In this document: positions 36,255 to 45,061 of the stretch, piece by piece | Numbering within the stretch: the stretch's first letter is position 1 | How the letters are laid out: each line of letters begins with the position of its first letter | DNA from: Chryseobacterium potabilaquae | GTDB taxonomy: Bacteria > Bacteroidota > Bacteroidia > Flavobacteriales > Weeksellaceae | Length of the DNA stretch: 64,000 nt | Direction of reading: 5' to 3' | Assembly: GCF_902728265.1 (NCBI RefSeq) | Contig: NZ_CACVBR010000002.1 | Span: 231,165 to 295,164, forward strand | The notes under the pieces: generated by a model | Told to the model about the DNA's origin: nothing | Seen by the model: only the letters and a program-made list of their open reading frames with translations | Database searches by the model: none | Program-made: the position numbers and the translations under genes

Positions 36255-37223
36255 ATGAAAAAATTATTTTTAATTTTGTTTATCCTGATCACTCAATTTC
36301 TCTTAGCGGGAAATGATCCCTACATAAAAATTACAGTAGCGAAAGACGGAAGTGGAGACTTTACATCCATTCAGAAAGCAATTAATTCCATAAGAGATTT
36401 AGGCCCGTCAGAAGCACTAGTCCTTATTAAATCCGGAACCTATAATGAAAAAGTTATTATCCCCTCTTCAAAGCATAAAATTATCTTGGAAGGCGAAAAT
36501 AAAAACAATACCATTATCACCAACAATGATTTTTCTGGAAAGCCAGATTCATTTAATGAAAAGATGACAACCTTTAATTCCTATACGCTATTGGTGATGG
36601 GTGATGATATTAATATAAGTAATTTGACCATTCAAAATAGTTCGTGCAATCAAGGTCAAGCTGTTTCTCTCCACGTGGAAGGAGATCGTTTTATCATTAA
36701 AAATTCTATTATTTTGGGCTGTCAGGATACGATCTATTCTGCGACTAATCACAGCAGACAATATTTTGAAAACTGTGATATTGAAGGAACTACCGATTTT
36801 ATTTTTGGACAAGCTACGGTTGTCTTTAAAAACTGTACGATTAAAAGTTTAGCCGATTCTTATATTACTGCCGCCGCAACAGAAGCAGACAGAGCCTATG
36901 GTTTTGTTTTTCTCAATTGTAAATTAATTGCTAAAGAAGGCATCACCAAAGTCTATCTTGGAAGACCTTGGCGGCCCTATGCTAAAACCGTTTTCATCCA
37001 TACTGAAATGGGAAAACATATTGTCCCTGAAGGGTGGAATCCTTGGAAAGGAGATAAAATGTTTCCTGATAAAGAGAAAACAGCATATTATGCAGAATTT
37101 GGGAGTAAGGGTGAAGGCGGAAATACTTCTCATCGTGTAAGCTGGTCAAAGCAATTAGCTAAAAAAGACTTGAAAAATTATACGCTAGAAAAAATATTTA
37201 ATGGCTGGAACCCCCATAAATAA
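36255..37223 (+). CDS. Pectin methylesterase (CE8), copy 2
   Basis: The 322-residue protein has a clear signal peptide (to LLAG). It repeats the CE8 pattern: GDFTSIQKAINSI, GQAVSLHVEGDR, GCQDTIY, GTTDFIFGQATVVFKNC, LGRPWRPYAKTVF and PEGWNPW. It is clearly related to the copy at 26369 but diverged throughout, with a shorter 150s loop. The two are therefore old paralogues, not a recent duplication. Confidence 0.93.
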   Translation: MKKLFLILFILITQFLLAGNDPYIKITVAKDGSGDFTSIQKAINSIRDLGPSEALVLIKSGTYNEKVIIPSSKHKIILEGENKNNTIITNNDFSGKPDSFNEKMTTFNSYTLLVMGDDINISNLTIQNSSCNQGQAVSLHVEGDRFIIKNSIILGCQDTIYSATNHSRQYFENCDIEGTTDFIFGQATVVFKNCTIKSLADSYITAAATEADRAYGFVFLNCKLIAKEGITKVYLGRPWRPYAKTVFIHTEMGKHIVPEGWNPWKGDKMFPDKEKTAYYAEFGSKGEGGNTSHRVSWSKQLAKKDLKNYTLEKIFNGWNPHK

Positions 37224-37257
37224 TAGATCATCTTGAGAGTAATTGAAAAAATTTAAA

Positions 37258-37995
37258 ATGAAAAAACTTTTTTTAATATTATACATTTTCTTCGCAGTAT
37301 TTTTATACGCACAACAAAAGCCGACTCTATTTCTCATTGGTGACTCTACCATGGCCAATAAGGAAAATCCTGACAAAAACCCTGAACATGGTTGGGGACA
37401 AATACTTCCACAACTTCTAACTACAGAGATAGCAATTCAAAATCATGCGACAAATGGCAGAAGTTCAAAAAGTTTCAGAGCAGAAGGAAGATGGGATAAA
37501 GTAATGAAGCAACTTAAAAAAGGGGATTTTGTTATCATCCAATTTGGGCATAATGATCAAAAAGTGAATGACTCTACCCGTTTTACTAATCCCTACACCC
37601 AGTACAGAACAAATTTAGAAAGGTATGTCAATGAAACGAGAGCAAAAGGCGCAACACCTATTCTAATGTCCTCCATTGTAAGAAGAAATTTCAATGAAAA
37701 TGGAGTATTACTTGATACCCACAAAGAGTATCCTTTAGTCGTAAGAATGGTAACGAATGATTTGAAAGTTCCTTTTGTAGATATGCAGCTACTCACTGAA
37801 CAATTGGAAATTTCTTATGGTCCTGAAAATTCAAAAAAACTGCATTTACATTACAAAAAAGATGAAAATCCCTATTATCCACAAGGAAAAGATGATGATA
37901 CTCATTTATCCCAATTAGGAGCTGAAACGATTGCAAAATTAGCAGTAAATTCTTTAAAGAATATGAAAACAGGATTGGAAAGGTTTATTAAATAA
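37258..37995 (+). CDS. Rhamnogalacturonan acetylesterase (CE12, SGNH), copy 2
   Basis: I start at the ATG at 37258, which opens the signal peptide MKKLFLILYIFFAVFLYAQ; the in-frame TTG at 37243 adds a poor charged extension. The roughly 245-residue protein has FLIGDSTMANKE, NHATNGRSSKSFRAEGRW, IQFGHNDQK and DDTHLSQLGAE. Unlike copy 1 it has no lipobox, so it is soluble in the periplasm or exported. It is the typical length for CE12. Confidence 0.9.
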   Translation: MKKLFLILYIFFAVFLYAQQKPTLFLIGDSTMANKENPDKNPEHGWGQILPQLLTTEIAIQNHATNGRSSKSFRAEGRWDKVMKQLKKGDFVIIQFGHNDQKVNDSTRFTNPYTQYRTNLERYVNETRAKGATPILMSSIVRRNFNENGVLLDTHKEYPLVVRMVTNDLKVPFVDMQLLTEQLEISYGPENSKKLHLHYKKDENPYYPQGKDDDTHLSQLGAETIAKLAVNSLKNMKTGLERFIK

Positions 37996-38030
37996 TCCCC
38001 CTTTGTATAATCTTTTAATAATTAACAGGT

Positions 38031-38372
38031 ATGAAATTCAAGAAAGAGCCATTCTTTGACGGTAATTCCGAATGGGAAGATATAGGAAATGGCATTTCAA
38101 GGCAATTCATAGGATATAATTCTCAAATCATGATGGCCAGTATAAAATTTGAAAAAGATGCAATTGGAACTTTACACCAGCATTTCCATTCACAAATTAC
38201 GTATGTTGCTTCAGGAAAATTCGAGGTAACTATTGACAACAAAACAAAAATCTTACAACAAGGGGATGGATTTTTTGCTCAGCCCAATATTTTTCATGGA
38301 GTAAGATGCATAGAAGTAGGAAAATTGATTGATGCTTTTGCCCCGTTTAGAGAAGATTTTTTTGAAGACTAA
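38031..38372 (+). CDS. kdgF: KdgF, cupin protein for unsaturated uronate ring opening
   Basis: The 113-residue single-domain cupin matches KdgF. EWEDIGNGISRQFIGYN is followed by the metal site GTLHQHFHSQITYV (His49, His51, Gln55 candidates), QQGDGFFAQPNIFHGV with His89, and the C-terminal FAPFREDFFED. KdgF speeds conversion of 4,5-unsaturated galacturonate to 5-keto-4-deoxyuronate, the substrate of KduI. There is no signal peptide, so it acts in the cytoplasm. It closes the plus-strand run of pectin genes. Confidence 0.92.
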   Translation: MKFKKEPFFDGNSEWEDIGNGISRQFIGYNSQIMMASIKFEKDAIGTLHQHFHSQITYVASGKFEVTIDNKTKILQQGDGFFAQPNIFHGVRCIEVGKLIDAFAPFREDFFED

Positions 38373-38489
38373 ATACCACGTCCCTATTACAAAATACTAT
38401 TTCAGTATCCACTAACCCACAGAGGAATAAATATAATTTCGAGGTGAAAAAGTGAAACAATAACTGGACTATATCGATAACTTTTTCTT

Positions 38490-39509
38490 TTATTGAGAAA
38501 TTTTATTTTTCTCAATCCATTTTGGGTATTCTTTGGAAATGAGCTTTTCCGCAAAATCACCAAACCAACTATATCCATTTCGCCGCTCTTCCGAAACTTC
38601 ATTATAATTATATTTCACACTTCCATCACGATCTCCAAAAAGAGGCTTATTACTATTAATATCATAAAACCTTGCCCAAATCACGGAATTTTTATCCTCA
38701 GCTAATACTCTTATTGTCTTACCATTCTGCTTGACAACATTATAACTATAACCTTCAATTTTATTCTCCACAAACCATTGAATTGCTGATTGTATTGATT
38801 TTTCAATTACAGGAGTAATAGGTTGCATCATTAAAAATCTTACAATTCCCACCGATTCTCCTGTCGCAAGTGAAATAGGCTCAAACGCTCGGGCTTTATC
38901 GGGTTGTAATGATACTTCATTATACTGGTCTGCCCAGATTGTTGGTCTTCCATTTTGTAAAACTTGAGTCTGTAGAATACATTCAATTCCCTTTTGTACA
39001 GCCTTTTTTGATTTTGTTTTTAACTTTATATCAACCCCCTCAAAATCATTTTTCCCTTCTGCCACATTATATAAAACCGTCAATGCATTAATCATTGCAT
39101 TATCATTATATGTAATTTGCTTTCTATACAAGCCTGTGTTGGGATAATACTGAGGAAAGCCACCATTATCATACTGCATTAAAAGAAGATATTGTATCCC
39201 TCTTTCCGCTGCTTTAAGATAATCAGTATTTTGTGTAGCTTTATATGCTTTCATTAAACCGTTAATTTCTCTAGAAGTGGCATTATTATCAATCGTTGCA
39301 TGATCATTTCCGGTTGCCTTTATTATTTTTAAAAGATTTTTGTCAATTTGTAAAGAATAATTCACAACAGATTTATCTTTCAATTGTTTTCCCCAACCTC
39401 CATTGGGCAGTTGATACATTACCATTTTTTCTGCTAATGTATCTTTTACTTGAGCAAATGAATTAAAAGCAATAACAATAAAGAACGGTATATAGATTTT
39501 TAATTTCAT
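38490..39509 (-). CDS. Pectate lyase, PL10 family
   Basis: The 339-residue protein has a signal peptide (to SFAQ). Its motifs are TIDNNATSREINGLMKAYK, NGGFPQYYPNTGLYRKQITY followed by NDNAM, WARFYDINSNKPLFGDRDG and RRNGYSWFG, all typical of the PL10 toroid lyases. The catalytic Arg lies in the RDG/RR region. It eliminates de-esterified galacturonan in the periplasm. It is convergent to kdgF; a TTGAGAAA/TTTCTCAA inverted repeat at its very end (38493-38515) could serve as terminator for kdgF. Confidence 0.9.
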   Translation of the reverse strand: MKLKIYIPFFIVIAFNSFAQVKDTLAEKMVMYQLPNGGWGKQLKDKSVVNYSLQIDKNLLKIIKATGNDHATIDNNATSREINGLMKAYKATQNTDYLKAAERGIQYLLLMQYDNGGFPQYYPNTGLYRKQITYNDNAMINALTVLYNVAEGKNDFEGVDIKLKTKSKKAVQKGIECILQTQVLQNGRPTIWADQYNEVSLQPDKARAFEPISLATGESVGIVRFLMMQPITPVIEKSIQSAIQWFVENKIEGYSYNVVKQNGKTIRVLAEDKNSVIWARFYDINSNKPLFGDRDGSVKYNYNEVSEERRNGYSWFGDFAEKLISKEYPKWIEKNKISQ

Positions 39510-39517
39510 CTTTACAA

Positions 39518-40699
39518 CTATTTTATTTTAACAACTAAAGGATGAGCTATTATTTGGGCTTGTTTTTGGAGCATGTTTTCCCAGTCTTTCTGAGTTTGAA
39601 CCTGCCCACTTTTTTGCCATGCAAATCCGGCATAATAAGTCAGCTTTTTCTGAGGTTGAGTCACAATCAATATATTACTTTGATCTGGTATTTCTGATGT
39701 ATAAGCAATTGACTTTTCAACAATATTAGGATGTACCACTACTCCTTCTCCTACAAAAGCATCATCAATTTTCTCCCAATGAAGATAGTATCCACTTTTA
39801 TCATTGAGTTTTACCTTACCTTCATTTTTGTGTAATGTAATCCCGATCGTATAATTGGGAACCGAAGCTTTTACATCAAAGGAGGATTCAAATTTAGAAA
39901 AGTTTGAACCTAAATCTAAAGAAATCCTTTTTGTTTCACGAATTCCATATTCACTCCACGGATTATAAGTCAATTCAAAAATGGTACGTAAAGGACCTTC
40001 AGCAATGGTTTTTGAAGTTACAAAATTTTCTGAGACCTGTAAACTATCTTTATTCCATATCCCTATACCTCCCGTTCCTCGACTATTTCCTACATGATAA
40101 GGATCATATCCCTCTCCTCTTGTATCTTTATGATAATACATAGGATCAGTCAAATATCCTTTATACCATTTATTAATAATAGATTTATCGGTTCTTTTTA
40201 ACCAAATATCTACTCCACTCGATAAAGTACTTCCTTGTATCCCTTTCAAAGCTTCCTGCTGTCCTTTGGGACCATATACTCTGAATGCAACTTTGTCATT
40301 TTCCCAAGTATAATCATCTACCCGCTCCGGAACTAATCTTGAATATGTTGTCAATTGACTGATAGGAGGAGGAGTTTTCGCATCTATTATTAGTATATAA
40401 TTTTCTGTTTTTTTAGCTTCAATATTTACTTGGAAAAGTAATTCATCATTTTTACCATCTCCATCATAATCAATCCATTGAATAGGTGTATTTTGATTTT
40501 TGTCTGTTTTTATTCTGACGTTCACTTCCTCATTTTCATTTATAAAATGACGTAACTCTGAAACCGAAATGGCAACGACTTCCTTTCTTGAAAAATCTAG
40601 TGTATTTCTGATCTCAATAGAAGTTTGCGCATAGAACATAGAAATTGAGCAATCGATTGCGCAAATAAGTATAAATAGAAGAAAATTAGTTTTATTCAT
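39518..40699 (-). CDS. DUF4861-family secreted protein, copy 2
   Basis: I place the start at the ATG at 40699. It opens a signal peptide (MNKTNFLLFILICAIDCS...MFYAQ), whereas the longer frame begins at a TTG inside a predicted -7 element. The mature protein has DYDGDGKNDELLFQ and then the DUF4861 block VPERVDDYTWENDKVAFRVYG, with YHVGNSRGTGGIGIW and EGPLRTIFELTYNPW. Activity is not known to me. An operator palindrome lies inside its signal-peptide codons. It precedes PL10 with an 8-base gap. Confidence 0.8.
   Translation of the reverse strand: MNKTNFLLFILICAIDCSISMFYAQTSIEIRNTLDFSRKEVVAISVSELRHFINENEEVNVRIKTDKNQNTPIQWIDYDGDGKNDELLFQVNIEAKKTENYILIIDAKTPPPISQLTTYSRLVPERVDDYTWENDKVAFRVYGPKGQQEALKGIQGSTLSSGVDIWLKRTDKSIINKWYKGYLTDPMYYHKDTRGEGYDPYHVGNSRGTGGIGIWNKDSLQVSENFVTSKTIAEGPLRTIFELTYNPWSEYGIRETKRISLDLGSNFSKFESSFDVKASVPNYTIGITLHKNEGKVKLNDKSGYYLHWEKIDDAFVGEGVVVHPNIVEKSIAYTSEIPDQSNILIVTQPQKKLTYYAGFAWQKSGQVQTQKDWENMLQKQAQIIAHPLVVKIK
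40649..40660. promoter_or_regulatory. LacI-type operator palindrome, site 5, inside the DUF4861 coding region
   Basis: A perfect GCAATCGATTGC copy that encodes part of CAIDCS in the signal peptide of the gene starting at 40699. It would lie about 57-68 bases downstream of the predicted transcription start, a position where a bound repressor could block elongation. Confidence 0.65.
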
Positions 40700-40723
40700 A
40701 AAGTAGTCCAATGAAATGATATC

Positions 40724-40731
40724 CAAAAATA
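40724..40731 (-). promoter_or_regulatory. Bacteroidota -7 promoter element of the DUF4861-PL10 unit
   Basis: On the minus strand this reads TATTTTTG, a perfect TAnnTTTG, 24 bases before the ATG at 40699. It supports that ATG, since the upstream TTG lies inside this element. Confidence 0.5.
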
Positions 40732-41124
40732 TAAAATTTTTCTAATAATTATTTAAAATATAAAAAATAATTTGTATCTTGAAAATTAGAAATACTCTAC
40801 TTCTCCGGATTGAAAACAACTCGATCCAATTCATCTATATATACCTAAACATTAGTATTTAAGATAAATCTTTACTTAAATAGGTACTTTACGTCAAAAA
40901 AGAGAGGAAAAAGTAAATATATAAAATATAATTATAATGCTAATCTATAAAATTAACATATCATAATTGAATTTTTATTACACTTTAAACAAAATATTAA
41001 ATTAAATATTAAATTATTTTGACAAAGAAAAAGAACAGCTGTATTTGTAAATAAAAAACTATTTTTATGTAGAGAAAATTCTATATAACCTACTGTGAAA
41101 TTTTAAAGTTATTATCCATAGATT
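40727..41124. other. Divergent intergenic region upstream of the histidine kinase
   Basis: The 398 bases are AT-rich and contain the -7 element of the DUF4861 unit at the left end. I see no copy of either palindrome and no ORF or hairpin I can support. Confidence 0.5.
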
Positions 41125-44100
41125 ATGATTATGAAAAGACTGTTATTATCTTTTTGCTTATGTCATTTTTTACTTTTTTTCGGACAACAATATTCATCAT
41201 TCTGGTACAACACAGATAATGGATTACCGCAAAATAGTATCAAAGACATTATAAAAGATAAATATGGGTTTATTTGGCTATCTACAGATGGAGGAATCGT
41301 AAGATATGATGGAAAAAACTTCCTTACTTATAAAAACCTCAAGCTTTCAAATTTTAATTTTTTATATTTTTCGGGAAACGTAAAAAAAGATAGTCTTGTA
41401 ATCTCCAATGCAAGAGGATCAGAATACTTACTTATCACAAAAAGAAAAATTACGATACATCGGGAAAATTCACCTTCTATAAAAGACGAAACTTATAACT
41501 TTAAATATAAGAATAAAGAATACATTCTTTTCAATAAAAATAATTCACAGTCCATCATCACTTATCCTTTCAAGGCATTTATAAGATGTAAATCAGGAAT
41601 ATATTTAATGGAGGAAGGTAAAAATATAATCTATTTAGATCATACTTTTAAAACGGAAAAAACCATTCCAATACCATTTTATTTAAAAAACTTAGTTAAC
41701 CTCTTCGGTTTTGGAGACACCTTATTTTTACGAGATCATAGTAAAAAAAGCATTATTAAGATTGAGAATGGAGAAGTTTCCCATTTTATTTCAGACGACC
41801 CTCTCTATACTGATCCATTGAGTCGTATATATTGGCTACCAACTCTTAACCAAAATTTCATTATTAATAAAGGAAAAATTTACCTGTCAGAATTAAAAGA
41901 TGGGAAATTAAAAGCAAGTTTCATTATTAAAATTAAAAGCTCTGATATTGACATGTCTTCGATATCTAGTATCTATTTTGACAAAGAAAATAATTTAATT
42001 TATATAGGTACTGTCAATAAAGGCTTAGATATTATTAAGCTGGCCAACTTTAGTACTCCGGAACTCAGCCCAGCTGTAGAATATAGAGTCCAATACTCTA
42101 TGCTTCCATTTTCAAAAGATCAAATCATTAATCTTCAAGGTCGTATCTATGATAAAAAATCTTTAGTCAAGGATTATCATTTCAATACCTTGGATGAAAG
42201 TAGTATGGTATATGACCATGACCAGAATATTTTATTTTCGAATAATAATGGGAGGATATACAGACGATACGCCAATTCCTGTTATCAAAAATATGATTAT
42301 TTAAAACTGACGCAATTTCCATACCTTATTTTTAAAGATCGTGGATACTATATGCTAACCCTCTCCGATGAAAACCTTTCTAGCTACTTTTTAAACATTT
42401 ACGAGAATGATTGTTTTGAAAAGGTGGATCATACTTTTATGTTTAAAAATTATATTAATAGTGTAAAACATATTGATTCTGATAAAATTCTTGTAGGATG
42501 TACTGATGGTTTATATCTAGTATCTAAATCACAACAACGTATAAAAAAAATTAGCACGGGTATATTAGATATAAAAAAGATCACCTCTACAAATGACGGT
42601 AATATTTGGATAATTACTCGAGGTAAAGGATTTTATTTACTCAAATCTAATCGGCTCATCAAAATGCCTTATGACGAAAATAGTTATCTATCATATCCGC
42701 ATGAAGTATTAAAAGATAAAAAAGGATTTTTATGGATCCCTAGTAATAACGGTTTATTTAAAGTTCCGGAAAAAAAATTACTAGAATATGCCATTAACAA
42801 TAAGACCAAAGTTTTTTATTATCGCTTTACAAAAGACGATGGTTTTAAAATTAATGAATTCAATGGATCAGGAGCTTCATCTTCTTTTGTAGAACTACAA
42901 AATGGAGACTTTGTTCTACCCTCGATGGATGGATATGTATTTTTTAATCCTCTCAAGGTTAATACTTATTATCCCAAAAAAAATGACATTTATATTGAGA
43001 GAATAAAAGATAAAACAAATGGATCCGATTTCACTCCCATTAATGACACTCTACACTTAAAAAACGATCTTGAAGAAACATTCATTTACATCGACATCCC
43101 GTACTTTTCAAATAATGATAATCTTCATATAGATGCAAAATTGCAAGATGGGGACGAAATAACCACCAATTGGGAACCTGTAAAAGATAGAATATATAAC
43201 CTTAACCCTCTTCCTCCCGGAGATTACACATTAAATATAAGAGCTCTTATCTCTCCGAATAACCACTTTGCTTATAAAAAAATTTTCATCCATATCCCTC
43301 CTCTTTTTTATCAAACCCTATGGTTTAGAATTTTTATAATTGTAATTCTCATATCTATTATCACTTTAATTATCATTTCAAGAACAAGATTTTTGAAAAC
43401 AGAAAATGATGAATTAAAAAAAATTGTTGAGGAAAAGAATAGTGAGCTCAAAGAAACCCAAAATATGCTAAAGAGTGAATCAGAATATCAAAAAAATTTG
43501 ATTCAGACGATCAATCATGATATTACCACTCCTATTAGGTACCTTTCAATGATGTCACAAAAACTAGTAGAAACCAATAGTCCTAAGCTCCAGAAACAAT
43601 ACTTTAATATGATTCATAAATCTTCTGAGGAACTTTATAAATTTACCTTGAACTTAAAAAATTATACCGAATTATTTAATAGCCAAACTCCTACATTTCA
43701 AGAAGAAGAATATTATATTTTTAATCTTATTGAAGAGAAGAAATCACTATTTAAAGAAATTGCCTTACAAAATCAAACGGTAATCTACAACAATTCAGAA
43801 AAAAACATCAAATTACAAGTCAATAAAACCATTCTCATGGTAATTATTCATAATCTTATAGATAATGCCGTAAAAAACACCTATGAAGGAGAGATTATGA
43901 TTTCGACAAGTACAAAAGACTCCTTAATACTTATCCATATAATAGATAATGGTATAGGAATGAAAGAACCATTTTTAGATTATTATAACAAGCTAAACAA
44001 TAATCATCTAGACAGTATTTCATCATTTAAGACCAAAGGATTAGGACTTCACCTTGTTATTCAACTCTTGAAAAAACTAAATGGAAATATATCTTTTGAA

Positions 44101-44157
44101 AAAAATCAGCCAAAAGGAACCCAAGTAGAAATATCCATTCCTACATTCTCACAATAA
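41125..44157 (+). CDS. Reg_prop/Y_Y_Y sensor histidine kinase without receiver or HTH domain
   Basis: The 1010-residue protein has a signal peptide (to LLFFGQ) and a large periplasmic two-propeller region built of Reg_prop-like repeats (NGLPQNSIKDIIKDKYGFIW, DKKGFLWIPSNNGLFKV). A Y_Y_Y-type domain and one membrane helix at about 731-753 follow. The cytoplasmic part has a coiled coil, the H-box NHDITTPIRYLS with phospho-acceptor His798, the N-box HNLIDNAVKNT, and DNGIGM and GLGLHLV. It stops there. Most Bacteroidota proteins with this sensor are hybrids carrying a receiver and an AraC-type HTH; this one lacks both and no response regulator is adjacent. Its signal may be a pectin oligomer given the location, but that is inference. 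Confidence 0.88.
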   Translation: MIMKRLLLSFCLCHFLLFFGQQYSSFWYNTDNGLPQNSIKDIIKDKYGFIWLSTDGGIVRYDGKNFLTYKNLKLSNFNFLYFSGNVKKDSLVISNARGSEYLLITKRKITIHRENSPSIKDETYNFKYKNKEYILFNKNNSQSIITYPFKAFIRCKSGIYLMEEGKNIIYLDHTFKTEKTIPIPFYLKNLVNLFGFGDTLFLRDHSKKSIIKIENGEVSHFISDDPLYTDPLSRIYWLPTLNQNFIINKGKIYLSELKDGKLKASFIIKIKSSDIDMSSISSIYFDKENNLIYIGTVNKGLDIIKLANFSTPELSPAVEYRVQYSMLPFSKDQIINLQGRIYDKKSLVKDYHFNTLDESSMVYDHDQNILFSNNNGRIYRRYANSCYQKYDYLKLTQFPYLIFKDRGYYMLTLSDENLSSYFLNIYENDCFEKVDHTFMFKNYINSVKHIDSDKILVGCTDGLYLVSKSQQRIKKISTGILDIKKITSTNDGNIWIITRGKGFYLLKSNRLIKMPYDENSYLSYPHEVLKDKKGFLWIPSNNGLFKVPEKKLLEYAINNKTKVFYYRFTKDDGFKINEFNGSGASSSFVELQNGDFVLPSMDGYVFFNPLKVNTYYPKKNDIYIERIKDKTNGSDFTPINDTLHLKNDLEETFIYIDIPYFSNNDNLHIDAKLQDGDEITTNWEPVKDRIYNLNPLPPGDYTLNIRALISPNNHFAYKKIFIHIPPLFYQTLWFRIFIIVILISIITLIIISRTRFLKTENDELKKIVEEKNSELKETQNMLKSESEYQKNLIQTINHDITTPIRYLSMMSQKLVETNSPKLQKQYFNMIHKSSEELYKFTLNLKNYTELFNSQTPTFQEEEYYIFNLIEEKKSLFKEIALQNQTVIYNNSEKNIKLQVNKTILMVIIHNLIDNAVKNTYEGEIMISTSTKDSLILIHIIDNGIGMKEPFLDYYNKLNNNHLDSISSFKTKGLGLHLVIQLLKKLNGNISFEKNQPKGTQVEISIPTFSQ

Positions 44158-44246
44158 TGTAAAAATTTAATTTTTAAGTATATAACTTTTATACCTATAC
44201 TAATCCTTAGATAAGGTCGCATTTCATAGGATTATAAAACTTAATT

Positions 44247-44825
44247 TTATAAGTCTTTGGCATGCTTAGCTCCTTTATTTTTTAATATATTATATATTTT
44301 TTCATATTCATCAATTTTTGCCTGATCAATTGGAGGTTGCTTGAGCATTACTTCTTGTCTGTCTTTGATATAATCCATTATGGTTTTATTATCTGCAGGA
44401 TCTTTAAAATTCATATCTAAATTATACCGTTTAATAGCTTCTAATATAAATCCTGGGACACCCGATTCTAAACTGAATTTAGTTATATTTTTATCTGTGG
44501 CAATTGAGTTCGGAAAATTAAAACAACGAAAGTTTTCACGATTTTTCAACCACATCTTTTGTATTTTCGCTTTGGCTATTTCAAATGAATCTACGCTAGG
44601 CTTTGCACAAGCAATTTCCCATATTTTTTCTTGATAAGTATATCCAAAACCAGCCGTTGTAGCATAAGAGGTATTCCAAATAGCATTACAAACGCCCAAA
44701 AACTGAGATGGATTTGGTGAAGGGCAATCTTCAGGATTTTGTTGAGAAGTTTCTTCTTTGCCTACCCTATTTTGAGCATAACTAATACTACCATTTAGTA
44801 ATAGAAAAATAAAAATTAGTTTCAT
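44247..44825 (-). CDS. Secreted protein of unknown function
   Basis: I choose the ATG at 44825, which opens a signal peptide MKLIFIFLLLNGSISYAQ. In-frame alternatives are the ATG at 44846 and a TTG at 44861. The mature part of about 175 residues has four Cys (DCPSPNPSQFLGVCNAIWN, IACAKP, FRCFNF). YNLDMNFKDPADNKTIMDYI near the C terminus resembles one ankyrin-like repeat. I do not recognise the family. It is convergent with the histidine kinase and divergent from the secreted TonB_C-like protein. Confidence 0.65.
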   Translation of the reverse strand: MKLIFIFLLLNGSISYAQNRVGKEETSQQNPEDCPSPNPSQFLGVCNAIWNTSYATTAGFGYTYQEKIWEIACAKPSVDSFEIAKAKIQKMWLKNRENFRCFNFPNSIATDKNITKFSLESGVPGFILEAIKRYNLDMNFKDPADNKTIMDYIKDRQEVMLKQPPIDQAKIDEYEKIYNILKNKGAKHAKDL

Positions 44826-45061
44826 ATTTTGAATATCATTTTTCATATTAATAATTGACAAAAATATTTCTCCTCCATAGAATTTTGGTACCTACCTACA
44901 CAAATCCGATTATACTCAACAAGCCCATAGGATAGAAATAAATATTAAATTATAGTAAATTAAAATAAATATTTATACTTAAAGTTAAAAATACAGAAAA
45001 ATATTTATTGAAATTAAAAAATTAGTTCATAGCTTTATGTAGAATTAAAAGCGCAGACACC

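Noticed and set aside
40700..40726. Upstream TTG start for DUF4861 copy 2
   Set aside because: It lies within a perfect -7 promoter element and would put extra residues before a good signal peptide.
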